Below, piece after piece: positions 9,951 through 19,811 of a stretch of 20,187 nt of DNA. The first letter of the stretch is position 1. The number at the start of each line of letters is the position of its first letter. Below the pieces are notes generated by a model. The model saw only the letters and a program-made list of their open reading frames with translations, was not told where the DNA came from and made no database searches. Source of the stretch: Isoetes engelmannii. Lineage: Eukaryota; Streptophyta; Lycopodiopsida; Isoetales; Isoetaceae. Both the position numbers and the translations under genes were made by a program. The DNA lies in assembly GCA_011763485.2 (NCBI GenBank), contig JAANSK020287823.1, positions 1 through 20,187 of the forward strand, read 5' to 3'.

Positions 9951-10037
9951 CTCACATTAGGGTGAGATTGCGTCCGTGCAAAATAATGAGTTTGAAAAGA
10001 AGGCAAAAAAACTAGTAATCTCACCTTAATGTGGATT
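9948..10037. repeat. Second inverted repeat adjoining the MITE-like element
   Basis: 9948-9969 (AATCTCAC ... GTGAGATT, itself an 8-bp palindrome with a 6-base loop) is inverted at 10017-10037 (AATCTCACCTTAATGTGGATT) with few mismatches. It overlaps the right arm of the preceding element by 3 bp, so the two may be parts of one larger foldback or neighbouring insertions. Confidence 0.55.
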
Positions 10038-10039
10038 CC

Positions 10040-10859
10040 TTTCACCAAAACGAGCTAGTAGAGCTAGTCCAGGAGGGACCTTGTCCTGGAGGCGAACCTT
10101 AGCAACTACAAGCAAGGGAGTTTTTTCTGAAAGTTCCAGCCGAAATGATTAGTTGCACTTCTGGAGGATCTTACCCAATCAAAACTATGTACTAGATAAT
10201 TTTCAAGCGGGAGGAATCCGGCCGGAAAATTCTGCGGCACCGGCAAAATTCTGATAGCCTGAAAATATCTGACGTAATAAAAACTACCCGGATTTTGTAC
10301 CAGAAAAATTTCCGACCTCTACGTGGCATTTCATCAGAACCAATTTTGTGACGAGGCGAAACTCCTTTCTTTTTCCGGCGACCTCTTTTCCTTGCAAAGG
10401 AGATTTGTTCATGGCAATCTCCGATGCCATTGGACTTTTGGAGCCGATTCTTGGATTTTCGAAGGCACTGTGAAGTAATGCAAGTGTTGATCGAGTTTTA
10501 TCTTGTTTTTAGATTTCTCGAGGGACAAACCCTAGGGCTGGTGGAGTGGAAGAACGAAATATTCTAGGTATATAACAAATGAAGGTCACAGTTCACATTA
10601 GCTAGAAAGGAGGATGGTCGCCATTGAATGAAGGCAACACAACATAAGGAAAATCCTTAAGAAGCAGATATTGGAGGAAAAGAAGTCGAATGCAGTGATG
10701 GAATATAGGCCAATTGCATGCATGCAATCTTTATTTTATGCATGCGCTTTTCCAGATAAAGGAGGAGGTATGTCGAATGCAAAAATGAAGGAGAAACAGG
10801 GAAGCGCTAGCTGTTGAGATGGCCCCTTGAAGCTTTAACTTGTGTTCTTTTGCAGCAAG
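10040..10859. other. Upstream flank of the thymidine kinase remnant
   Basis: No gene is recognisable. A perfect 7-bp inverted repeat (TCCAGGA/TCCTGGA) lies near 10070. A telo-box-like AAACCCTAG occurs at 10527-10535; such motifs are known upstream of plant replication genes, so this may be a relic of the thymidine kinase leader. A splice-acceptor-like CTTTTGCAG ends at 10855, just before the first kinase homology. A 20-codon frame at 10411 (MAISDAIGLL) has no known match. Confidence 0.35.
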
Positions 10860-11902
10860 ATGACAGACGAAGTTGAGGAATCAGGTGGAAAGATACATAT
10901 TATATTAGGACCAGGAAAGACAACAGAATTGTAAGGAAAGTAGAGTAAGAAACAAAAATTTAGGACCAGGAAAGACAACATAATTGTAAGGAAAGTAGAG
11001 TAAGAAACAAAAAGAGGGAAGTCGGTTAGAGAAATATACATTTGATAGATTGGAAGACAAACATGTTGAAGTTACCGTTGTTCATGTTGTTTGTTTAATT
11101 ATAGGAGAACACTAACGGTAAAACCTGTCAAGGATAACAGATATAGGAGCAGTTGTATCGCATGATGTAATAGAAAAAAAAATGTATAAATTTAACGAAA
11201 TTGAGCGATTTGAAAGCAAAATTTGGTAAAGAACCTTGGCAAGAGGTAAGTTGGAAGAATGCTACCAGAGAAAAGCTGTCGCCCCCTGTGATCCTAACTG
11301 CAGAAACAAGAAGTCCCGTCCTCGACGTCTTGGGTGGCATGATAATTAGTTGTTAGTTGCTGATCCACAAGCTGTGGACAACATTGCACAGGAGAGATGA
11401 TTAATCTCTCTTTAAGGGTTATGATCTTTAGAAGATTGAGGCTTCCAGGTAGCTTTGGTCAGAGGGTTCTTATTCCCCGCTGAGTTTTAAATCTGCACCT
11501 CGCCCTTGTGTACTGGTTATTTTTTATTTTATGGTGAATAGATATCTGACGTCCTTCTATTAAAAAATTTGGTAAAGAATATAATGAGGTATGAACTTGT
11601 GTATATGTATATCCTAAATGGTTAAGCGAAGTAATTCATTAAAAATGGTGTGCAGGTAGATGTAATTGGTATTGATGAAGCGCAGTTCTTTTTGGACCTT
11701 CTTGGATTCTGCAAAGAGACAGCTGAGAAGGATGGTAAAGTTGTATTTATGGCTAGTCCCAATGGAGATTTTCGAAGGCAAACATGTAAATTTGCAATTG
11801 AATGAGGTGGAGTTTAAAGTTTCGCTTAATAACTATGTAGGCGTAGATTTGGAAGTGCAATAGACCTTATTCCATCTGTGACCTGTGGTATATGCAAGAA
11901 GC
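10860..11902 (+). pseudogene. Broken cytosolic-type thymidine kinase gene
   Basis: Thymidine kinase phosphorylates thymidine in the DNA-precursor salvage pathway. Segments in family order are a start MTDEVEESGGKIHIILGP (10860 on) running into GKTTEL, a KDNRY remnant (about 11132), and LKAKFGKEPWQE (about 11205-11245). These are followed by [12 protein letters not shown] (11656-11691) with [16 protein letters not shown], then NGDFRR and GSAIDLIPSVTCGICKKP (about 11850-11905). The phosphate-binding loop has lost three residues (family GPMFAGKTT, here GPGKTT). A 55-bp tandem duplication and stops follow it. An intron survives, from GAG|GTAAGT (about 11247) to GCAG (11655), at a conserved position just before VDVIG. 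That argues for a decayed gene, not a retrocopy. The zinc-site C-terminus is missing because CACTA sequence follows directly. Confidence 0.8.
10905..11014. repeat. 55-bp tandem duplication over the thymidine kinase P-loop
   Basis: 10905-10959 is repeated at 10960-11014 with about two mismatches. Both copies carry the GPGKTT codons (TTAGGACCAGGAAAGACAAC) and the following stop-containing sequence, so the duplication happened in an already damaged gene or helped to break it. Confidence 0.9.
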
Positions 11903-14175
11903 CAGTGGGCAATGTTTAAAACAGAATTAAGAAACTTGCGTCTTGCCATTGGTTTAGACAGAGTTTGTCCTTTTGGTCACATGTCCTCAAGTCATAGTGT
12001 GTGGCCAGTTGTGGTAGTGAACTACAACACCCCTTCTTGGATGGCAACAAAAGTAGGACGCCTCATGTTGACACTTATTGTTCCAGGTATGTATATCAGT
12101 TCCAACTAAGTCAAATATATGTAGTAACAACACATATCCTCTAACTACTTTCAAATAAGGCACGTACCAAGTCAAAAAACAAGCATTTACTTTGCATGCT
12201 ATATGTTGTTTCACAATTCATGACTACTCGGGATTTGGTTATGCATCAGGTGTGTATGTATAAAATATTGTAGCTATAGCTCTATTATTATTTTGATATT
12301 TATAGTTTTTTTCTTATTTTATTCTTAATACATAGGTTTGCAAACAAGTGGAAAGTTTGGATGCCCTTCATGTGGAGCTGAGTTTTTTTTTTTTTTTCAA
12401 TTGAAGGACATCAATCATCAATCTATTACATCATGATTATATTCTACTTCACTTTATTCTACAGATCATATGGAAGCCAATGCACTCCTAGACGCGATCA
12501 TTCTGACTCTATCTAGGAGCTGCTGCACGTGATTATCCATTGCATATGGTAGGTTTAAGGTCTCTACCAGAACCAATTGGTCATACTTGAACCTGAAACC
12601 TCGGGGCAATGGAATTTTAAGGTCCCTATTACTAGACCAATATTGGCCAGGTTTGGACCCATGACCTCGGGTGTGGCGGTTTAAGGTCCTGCCACTAGAC
12701 CAAGTCCCAAAGATGAGCTGAATTGCCATGCTATCGGTCGAATCATTAATGTAAGCAAATATATCATGGCCATAAGAAACTTTTACCACCTGCACATCAC
12801 ATGTGTGGACGTGTTAATGTTGAAAAACCAAGAAGAAGAACTCCCAATGATTGGTTAAAGACTTGGGTGGAAGCCCGTGGATCTCAAAACATTACTGAGG
12901 ATAGTTTGGTAGTTCCTCCCCCTGGTATGAAACGACTTTCTATGTTCTATCGTCTTAAGTGCTGGTCAGAATAAAAAATCGCCCACTTGTTCGACCGCAT
13001 GCACATCTTTAAAAATGTTAGCAACTCATTATGGAGACACTTGATTGGTGATTGGTGATTGTGATACTCTTGCTAGTAGAAATGATCTGAAGGATCAAAA
13101 TATAAGGCCCCAATTATGGCCGCCGCAAAATGGGCAAAAGTGCAAAAGCGTGTCTTGGGTACTAAACAAACAAGAGGAGAATCAAGTCAAACATGTGATG
13201 TCTAGTTTGAGAACGCCCACAGTTATGGTGCATCCTTGTGTAAGGCGTTTACCAAAGACGGCGAGCTTAAAGGATTGAAGACACACGATTGGCATAAGTT
13301 TATACAAGTAAGTCTTTGATTTCGTCTTAGCATTTCATTTCATTCTCATTTTACCAAGATTTGCCTTTCATTTTTAGCGTGTTCTACCATGCGCTATAGA
13401 TAATTACTTGACAACAAGAATACGAGATGTCATTTGTCGGTTGGGCAAAGTGACAAGGTAAAAAACCAATGGTTTTTAAATTCAGAATGAAAAGTTTTAC
13501 TAATTACACTTTTGTTTATAAAATTTCACTCGTAGGTGGGCTTCATTGAAGGAAATTAATGTCTCTGATATAGCAAAGATGGAGATTGAAGTTGTTGAGT
13601 TATTATGCATCTTAAAGCAACAGTTTTATACCAGCTTCTTTGATCTTCAAGTACATCTTCTAATACATCTTCCAAAAGAGATTGGATTGGTAGGACCAGG
13701 TCCCGGATGTTGGATGTTCTTTTTGGAATGATATATGAAAGTTTTAAAAGGTATTGTTCGTCAGATGGCTAGGCCAGAAGGATGTATGGCAGAAGGACAT
13801 TTGGTGCATGAGATCCTTTTCTTCATGACTGATGCCACCACATCAATACAAGAGGATGCTCCACATATATAGAAGAAAGAGCAAAGTGTGGAGGATATGG
13901 GAGAAGTTCTTGAAGGCCTTGGGGTAGAACGCAACCTTGATGATGAGATGTATATGCAGATAAACAAGTTTGTGATGGCAAAGTGTGATAGTCTGGATAA
14001 ATGGCGAGTCCCAGCAAAACGATCTCGTCGTGGAAAACGTTCAAAGGACACATGTAGGCCTGAGAAGTTGCTTAACATGATGCCACGTGAATGTTTAATA
14101 GGTCAGATGAAAGAGGATCAAGAGAAGGGCATTGAAATTACCTGCTGTCATCTAAAACTTGGTCATCCTACTTGA
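11903..14175 (+). pseudogene. Decayed CACTA (En/Spm) TNP2-type transposase
   Basis: TNP2-like transposases mobilise CACTA elements. Homology starts at QWAMFKTELRNLRLAIGLD and continues with PFGHMSSSHSVWPVVVVNYN to LIVPG (ends 12086). After a gap come GKFGCPSCGAE (about 12350) and, past a SINE insertion, YHGHKKLLPPAH. Further on are DRMHIFKNVSNSLW, NIRPQLW (about 13101), CKAFTKDGELKGLKTHDW (about 13239), FFDLQVHLLIHLPKEIGLVGP (about 13640) and MARPEGCMAEGHLVHE (about 13763). Intron-like gaps with GT-AG ends lie at 13308-13377 and 13458-13535. Stops and frame changes are frequent (for example after WMFFLE near 13730, and TAG at 13870), and the N-terminal third is absent. Frame 13888-14175 continues as an Asp/Glu/Lys-rich tail (INKFVMAKCDSLDKWRV). 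No CACTA terminal repeats were found next to it. Confidence 0.88.
12382..12714 (-). mobile_element. tRNA-derived SINE with three tandem head-like units
   Basis: The element reads on the minus strand from about 12714 to a poly(A) tail (T-run at 12383-12397 on the plus strand). GAGCTGA flanks it at 12375-12381 and 12715-12721 as a target-site duplication. The head contains TTGGTCTAGTGGCAG, close to the A-box region of tRNA-Gly, followed by a weak B-box (GGGTCCAAACC). This head is repeated: plus-strand units lie at 12641-12703, 12577-12640 and, partial, 12542-12576, each ending ACCAA and containing TTTAAGGTC. The second unit has GGTTCAAGT as its own B-box candidate. SINEs rely on LINE enzymes. 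It interrupts the CACTA transposase between GCPSCGAE and the following homology, so it inserted later. Confidence 0.8.
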
Positions 14176-14179
14176 TATC

Positions 14180-14509
14180 CCCAAATGACGTAATATCAAA
14201 GAAGTTTATCTTTGTAGAAACTTACAAGGTAAGCATTAAATGCTCATTGCAAAACTTATTACTCAACTAAAAAGAACATGCACAAACACTTCCACTTATT
14301 ATTGTTATCATTGCGTGAAGAGGGAAGAGATTCTGTGTTATGCTCTACACATCATATAAACCAATTCTTAATTGTTGTTATTTAACAAGCATATCTTCTA
14401 AGTGGCTTCCAAGTGGTTTTAGATGGTTTTCTCAACTCTCCTTAAGCTTTGCTAACCTTTGCATGGCCAATCTTATCTATTATTTTGTAAGGGTGTTGGT
14501 AATTGTGCC
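14180..14509. other. Intergenic stretch after the CACTA transposase
   Basis: No gene is recognisable. An open frame at 14340-14582 lacks any family signature. The part next to 14175 may be the 3' non-coding region of the CACTA element. Confidence 0.4.
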
Positions 14510-14543
14510 GGAACGCCGCATCTTACGCCGCATGCGGCGTTCC
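14510..14543. repeat. GC-rich perfect hairpin
   Basis: GGAACGCCGCAT (14510-14521) and ATGCGGCGTTCC (14532-14543) are perfect 12-bp arms around a 10-base loop that itself contains ACGCCGC. The stem is far richer in GC than its surroundings. No T-run follows, and terminator logic would not apply in a plant. It may be a small element terminus or a chance foldback. Confidence 0.85.
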
Positions 14544-14589
14544 CTCTCCCCCTCGCGGGACTCTTTGGCCGTCTGCGTTTAATTACGAG

Positions 14590-17500
14590 TCTGATTAGGC
14601 GGTGACGGATTTGGCTATGGCTATCTCCGGCGTGGCTTCAATGACATTGTCGCTCTCCAGTGGCGATATTGTGGGTCTTGCTCCAAGATTTGGGCCGGAC
14701 CTTTTCACATATATAGTATATATAGTCTTGCAAGAATAGCATGATTTTCCTAGATCTACAGGAGCGAGTTTGGATGAAGAAGGAACCGAAGCCAATGTAA
14801 AAGAAGCCTCCTCCAGATATACAGTATGTGGCTCGATTAGGATATGCCATTTTCGTTCCAGCCCTATTTGGCCTTTTTTCCTGCTATCCAAAGAGCTTTA
14901 ATATCCATTCCCTTTGAAGGGGATTTGTTCTGATACATGTCCAACCGGCTGGCTGGAGTATTTTAAGCCTGTCAGTTCGTACCTGCTTTGAGTTTTATCC
15001 ATGGCAGATATTTTCGGATCCTATTTGATTCAGGGGATGTCTATTTGCTGTGTATAGTCTCCAAACAGAAAGTGTATAAACCCTCCACATCCTCATCACC
15101 ATCTTGAGCATTTGAGCTGATTATAAGGTCTGAGGTTGGGTCTGATTTCTTAGAGACAGCCCATTACTACATCCATTCCGCTGTAATATTTGCGTTCACA
15201 ACTCTGAAAGTACAATCTTTTTGGAGTACCAATGTCATCATAGTGTATTTGTTTATATTGCCCAAAGGGTATATGCTCTGCAGTGTGATCATGAAGTTAG
15301 TAGTATATGTTTTCTGTATTGTTCACACTATTCCAGCTTCATAAATGCCATTTCCAACTCCTGGGAGTAAAATTTGCTTTCAATCTCAAATTTGAGCTTG
15401 GCTCCATTTCTGCTTTTACTTGGCATCAGGTCTGACAAATGTGGTGCTGTGGGAAGGCTTTACTGATGACATTAATCAGCACTATCGCATCAAAGGTCAA
15501 CACTAACAAAAAGAGGTGGAGCTCATAGTTAGCAAGCAAGCAATTTGTCCTTGCCGGATCAGGTTCAAGTATTTTGCTTCTCATTGTTTGAGGATCTGGA
15601 AATAGTACATTGAATTTTCGTTAGGACGCAAGGGAGTAGTAGCAACGGAATATGTTCTATCTTATAAAATGCTTTTGGAGCTTCTTGAGCACGGGCTTTG
15701 CTGATGAAGTCTTAGGTACTTATTTGAGTTTCATTATGCAGCATCTTTGCCTTATTGCCATCATGCAATCTCCACCAGATTGTTGAACTAGATTTGTTTG
15801 CACAAATGTACATCTCTCAGGCATGTCCATATTATACAACCCAGCAAATAAACGCATTTCATTGACAATGAGATTCTATGTGATGTCAATGATGGTTTCG
15901 TAGATGACCCATAGCATTGTTAGAGCGATCTTCAAAGTCTTTGGACACTCCGGCAGTATTATGATCTTAATTTCCTCATATATTTTTTGCCAAAGGAAAC
16001 ATGGCCCACGCATGCATATTCTTCAACCAACTCCAGATCTGTAGATATGGAAAAGCACTGGAGATATATGGTTTCTTCTTTATGAAGATCAATGATTTAT
16101 AGATTCAGATCAATGTCAGACCACCACTTACCGTACCGTGTACCTTGCGTCTCATCAACTCCCATCTTCTCCGCGCTGTTATCTTTATTATATGATCATT
16201 TCCGACAAACCCAGGTATTGAATGATTTCATGATTTTTATTGTTGTTCCTGTTCAGCTATCAATTTGCACATGCAAAATATTATATTAAGATTAAACATA
16301 ACACATTGTATAAATATTTGGGTTTAGTATGATGTTAGGGATTTGGTTGCTGAGAGCTAGATCATCATCCTCCAATAAGACGTGTTGGAAGTCCAGTACT
16401 ATTGTCACTTCACTGTTAGTTAATCTTGATATTTGAGTTTTCAATCTATTTTTTTGATGCCAGTTTTAATAATAGTTGCAGTTGTAGTTGGAGACATTTT
16501 TCTTTTCAGCTGAATCTCTAACAAGTGGGTTTTCTGTTTTCTTTGTTCGTGCTTTCTTATTTGTGTGGAAATAGATATGTTTTGTGGTACGCAGAATCTT
16601 CGCTGAATATTTGATAGCAAAATCTTTGCCCATAGCAGCTAACAACAATATCTTTGCCCAAAGGCATTCTTTGCATAGAAGACTAAAAATTGTAATGGAT
16701 TATGTACCTATCAATCGTAGCTGATTATTCAACTTTGCTATAGCAATTTGATTCTCAAGGCTCTCTCATATGCTAGACCATCGTTTTCATCCCTCTTTCT
16801 CAATTTTGGACTTGAATTCATGTTGACATTTAATACTGATACAAGTGAATAAACTAACCAAAAACAAAAAGACATTCTGAAGATCCTTTGTGCAAACCAC
16901 ATTGCTTTATTGAAGAGGAATTTAATGATACTTGATGCAGGAGAAAGAAATGCCAATCGCAAGTGCAAAGGTGGAGCAGGAGATACAAGTTGAGGATATT
17001 GGAGCTTTGAGATTCATATAGAAATTACAAGTTTGGTGATTTGTTGAAGTTCCTCTGCTTTACATCTTTGAATTGTTGTTTTTCACAAGATGCAGAAATT
17101 ATTCTTTTGAGTCCCGAATATCACACATTTTCTTAGATCAGGTGATTCTTGAATTGAAGCCATGCAGTTTTGAATTTGTGATTCATCTAACTGGGCAATA
17201 ACTGGAGCCATGCATGCAGTCTTGAACTTGTGAGGAATTTCAAATTCCCCACTTTATATTCTATTATTACTTGAAAATACCACTATTCCTATGTTCTTTG
17301 CTTCTTGAACCAACTCTGCCATTTCTTTCAAAAATATGCACATTTATGGCTGCATGACAAAGAAACATGGATTTCGGACCAGTTAGATGAAGCTTCACAT
17401 GTCTTCGCAAGCATATGTTGATGCTTCAAGTGATGCATCTTAATTTACATATGTAGCTATTACTGTTTTCTGCATCCGTCATTTGTATTCCACCCTAATG

Positions 17501-18410
17501 CCAGTTGGAATGATGGCCTCTTTATATTCTTGCAAATGCTTTATGCTTTTATCTGTTCTTTGATGTCTTTCAAACCTTGCTTTAGGCAATGAAGTCAGAT
17601 TTTTTGTGAGTTGTGAGGTATCCAAGCTTAGGTGAATCTACAACTCATATATAATGTGGAGAAATAAGATGCTTGGAGTAGTTCTCTATGATGTTACTTA
17701 AAATGTTCTTTGAGGTTCTCAATTAGTTTGTTCTACGACGTGTTCTATAAGAAGCATAAACTGATGAAGACCCATCAGAAACATCATGGCACAACATAGT
17801 CCATCAATTTAATTGAAATCTATATTAGCGTTATTTCTTAAAAATGCATTTGCGACAAATTCCATCTTAGAACACATTACAACAAGAACTCTTAGAATAA
17901 AGGAACATCAATTTCAACGGGGGGCTTGAATTACAGCCTTATAGAATCAAACAAAGGTTTTTTATGGAGGTTTTGACCAAAGGGATTCCCTTCGCTTGCG
18001 CAAGTTCATTGCCTTCCTTTTCAGTTGTAAGATCACTCGCTCATGCTCTATAAAAAAGTTGACATTTTTGCCTAACACACTACAAGCACCAATTATACCA
18101 TCTATGCACTCTATTAGAATCAACGAATTCTATTCTACATTTTCATCACATCGCATCTCATCCTACTCCACCATACCTATTCTTTTACATGTAATTTGCC
18201 ACCTCTTCTTTTTCCCAACCCTGCGTTTTTGCTAGTTGTTCTTTCAAATGGCTATGTACAACAATATGTTTCTCTATAAGAACAACGACCAACTCGTATA
18301 TATAAATAATAGTAACTATTCATTCGTTAATGTATTTGTGATGCTAAATATACACAATCTTATGACTTTAGACATGACCGTGGACTGACATAAAGCTTGA
18401 GAACAATGAT
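14590..18410. other. Long stretch without a recognisable gene
   Basis: I find no protein family here on either strand. Three spots look slightly exon-like. On the plus strand, 14610-14740 reads MAISGVASMTLSLSSGDIVG, then GLAPRFGPDLFTYIVYIV. About 15430-15500 reads LTNVVLWEGFTDDINQHY. About 16940-17020 follows a TTGATGCAG acceptor-like site and reads EKEMPIASAKVEQEIQ before a stop. None can be joined into a gene with confidence. They may be pieces of an unrecognised or dead gene, or chance. Confidence 0.35.
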
Positions 18411-18416
18411 GGGATA

Positions 18417-18810
18417 TTATATGACAATATTGGGGATATGAGTAGCAACAACTATTGTGGCATATACTATAGCCACCCAAACATTGACAAAATTTGTGAT
18501 AGTAAGGGTGCTATTACATTTGATGCTAATATCACCACTAATAATGTCACAAGTTGGCACTGACACTAATACTGATGCAAAGAATGTAGCAATAAGTAAC
18601 ACTATAATTGCTGCTAATAACAACACTTATAATGTCACAAGTGGCACTAACACTAATACTGATGCTACATGTGAAGCAACAAGTAACGCTATAATTGTTG
18701 CTAATAACAGCACTTATAATGCACTATTTTCACTGATACTATGATTGACGCTATATGTGTCACAAACGGTGACGCTACGATTGGTGCTAATAGCAACATC
18801 TATAGTGTCA
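18417..18810. repeat. Diverged AT-rich tandem repeat, about 88-bp period
   Basis: Units begin near 18543, 18631 and 18718 (first two start AATGTCACAAGT; shared inner motif ACTAATACTGATGC and GCTAATAACA), and a weaker unit seems to lie before 18543. The first two full copies are clearly alike and the third is more diverged. TGTCAC, GTGCTAATA and similar motifs resemble the subterminal repeats of plant CACTA elements, and a CACTA-type terminus lies 500 bp downstream. One frame across it stays open and is rich in Asn and Thr, but this follows from the repeat. Confidence 0.75.
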
Positions 18811-19169
18811 TACCAAAACCACTTTTGGATAAGCATTTTAGGCCAATTCATTAGCTACATCTAGAATTATATTGAACAACAAGCAACACATTTGTTGTAG
18901 ACCTATCGCTTTAAAATAAATAGATAGTACCTTTTACGTCATACAACAGCCCTCGGCATCCCTGGTTCCCCGCCTCAGGTATAAGCTATTTTAGAGCTTT
19001 CTTGTGTTTTGGGGGTCGGCCGAACGGAAGTTCTTTATCTGGCGAGATGTTTTGGGCATTGTGGATGCCAGTGGTGGGTTTGTACATAGCTAGTAGTGCA
19101 GATTGTTAGTTTTTGAGTTAGTTGTGGAGTGTTGAGGTATCTCTATCTCATTGGGGCAGTTCTCTATCT

Positions 19170-19330
19170 CCGACACTAAGGGTGACGTAAAAGGTGACGC
19201 TAGTCTTGGCAAAACTTGTGACACTTATAGCATCATCTTTGTATAAATGTCACCAATAATGTCATAATGTATATTTGCCAATGTTGTGGTGACATTTTGC
19301 TGACACTAATTGACCCATTCTGTTGTAGTG
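19170..19330. mobile_element. CACTA-type element terminus
   Basis: The plus strand ends CTGTTGTAGTG at 19330; its complement starts CACTACAACAG, the standard end of CACTA transposons. Inside it are TGTCAC/GTGACA motifs in both orientations (about 19178 to 19300), typical subterminal repeats. The bases after the end are TCA. The opposite terminus is uncertain: CATTACAACAAG at 17875 and CACTACAAGC at 18078 are candidates, both preceded by ACA, which does not match TCA. It could be the far end of a non-autonomous element that includes the 88-bp repeats. Confidence 0.65.
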
Positions 19331-19811
19331 TCATTTCGATGGAGCTTTAAAGATCATCTCTGGCCATCCAATGGCATGATAATGCAGGGCGGCCTAAACC
19401 GACGGAGGGCAACCATGTTGTCTCACGCCTCCTAATGCGTCTGTTCGATTGTGAATCGAACGGCTGAGACAAAAAGATGCATTGAACCCAATACCAAAGT
19501 CAAGGTTTGCCCTTTGGGCAACTCAAAAAATTTATAGTCATTATGAATAAAGGTGGCATGAAAAAATGCCCTTCCCCGTGAAAGGGCAAAAAAATTAGCA
19601 ACCTTGAAAATAAGGGCAAGAATTTTAAAAACCCTTAAAATTCTATTAAGGTCACTAGTAAATTTATATATAGCATTATCATGAATATGAGGTCTGGCTT
19701 TTCAATGGGCTTGAATTGGACTTAGGCCAATTATGTCATGAATGAAGAAGTTATGACAAATGATTTTAGTGATCCCGGGATCTACAGTGGAATGTGAAAG
19801 GGGTTTCTTGA
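19331..19811. other. Non-coding stretch with short foldbacks
   Basis: No gene is seen. GTTCGATT/AATCGAAC (19443-19450 and 19454-19461) form a perfect 8-bp stem with a 3-base loop, and TTGCCC/GGGCAA near 19506 is another short palindrome. The right part may be degraded 5' sequence of the retrotransposon piece that follows. Confidence 0.45.

Noticed and set aside
10411-10473. 20-codon frame MAISDAIGLL... upstream of the thymidine kinase remnant
   Set aside because: Too short, no acceptable splice to the kinase exons and no match to known thymidine kinase N-termini.
14595-14891. 98-aa open frame on the minus strand
   Set aside because: No family signature; the overlapping plus-strand reading looks no worse, so neither is called.
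18457-18744. Asn/Thr-rich 95-aa open frame with internal repeats
   Set aside because: The open frame is a by-product of a roughly 88-bp tandem DNA repeat with no stop in that frame; the opposite strand is also open, and CACTA subterminal motifs explain the composition better.
17875-19330. Full-length CACTA element with its 5' end at CATTACAACAAG
   Set aside because: The 3-bp flanks differ (ACA and TCA) and no subterminal repeats follow the proposed 5' end, so only the 3' terminus is annotated.
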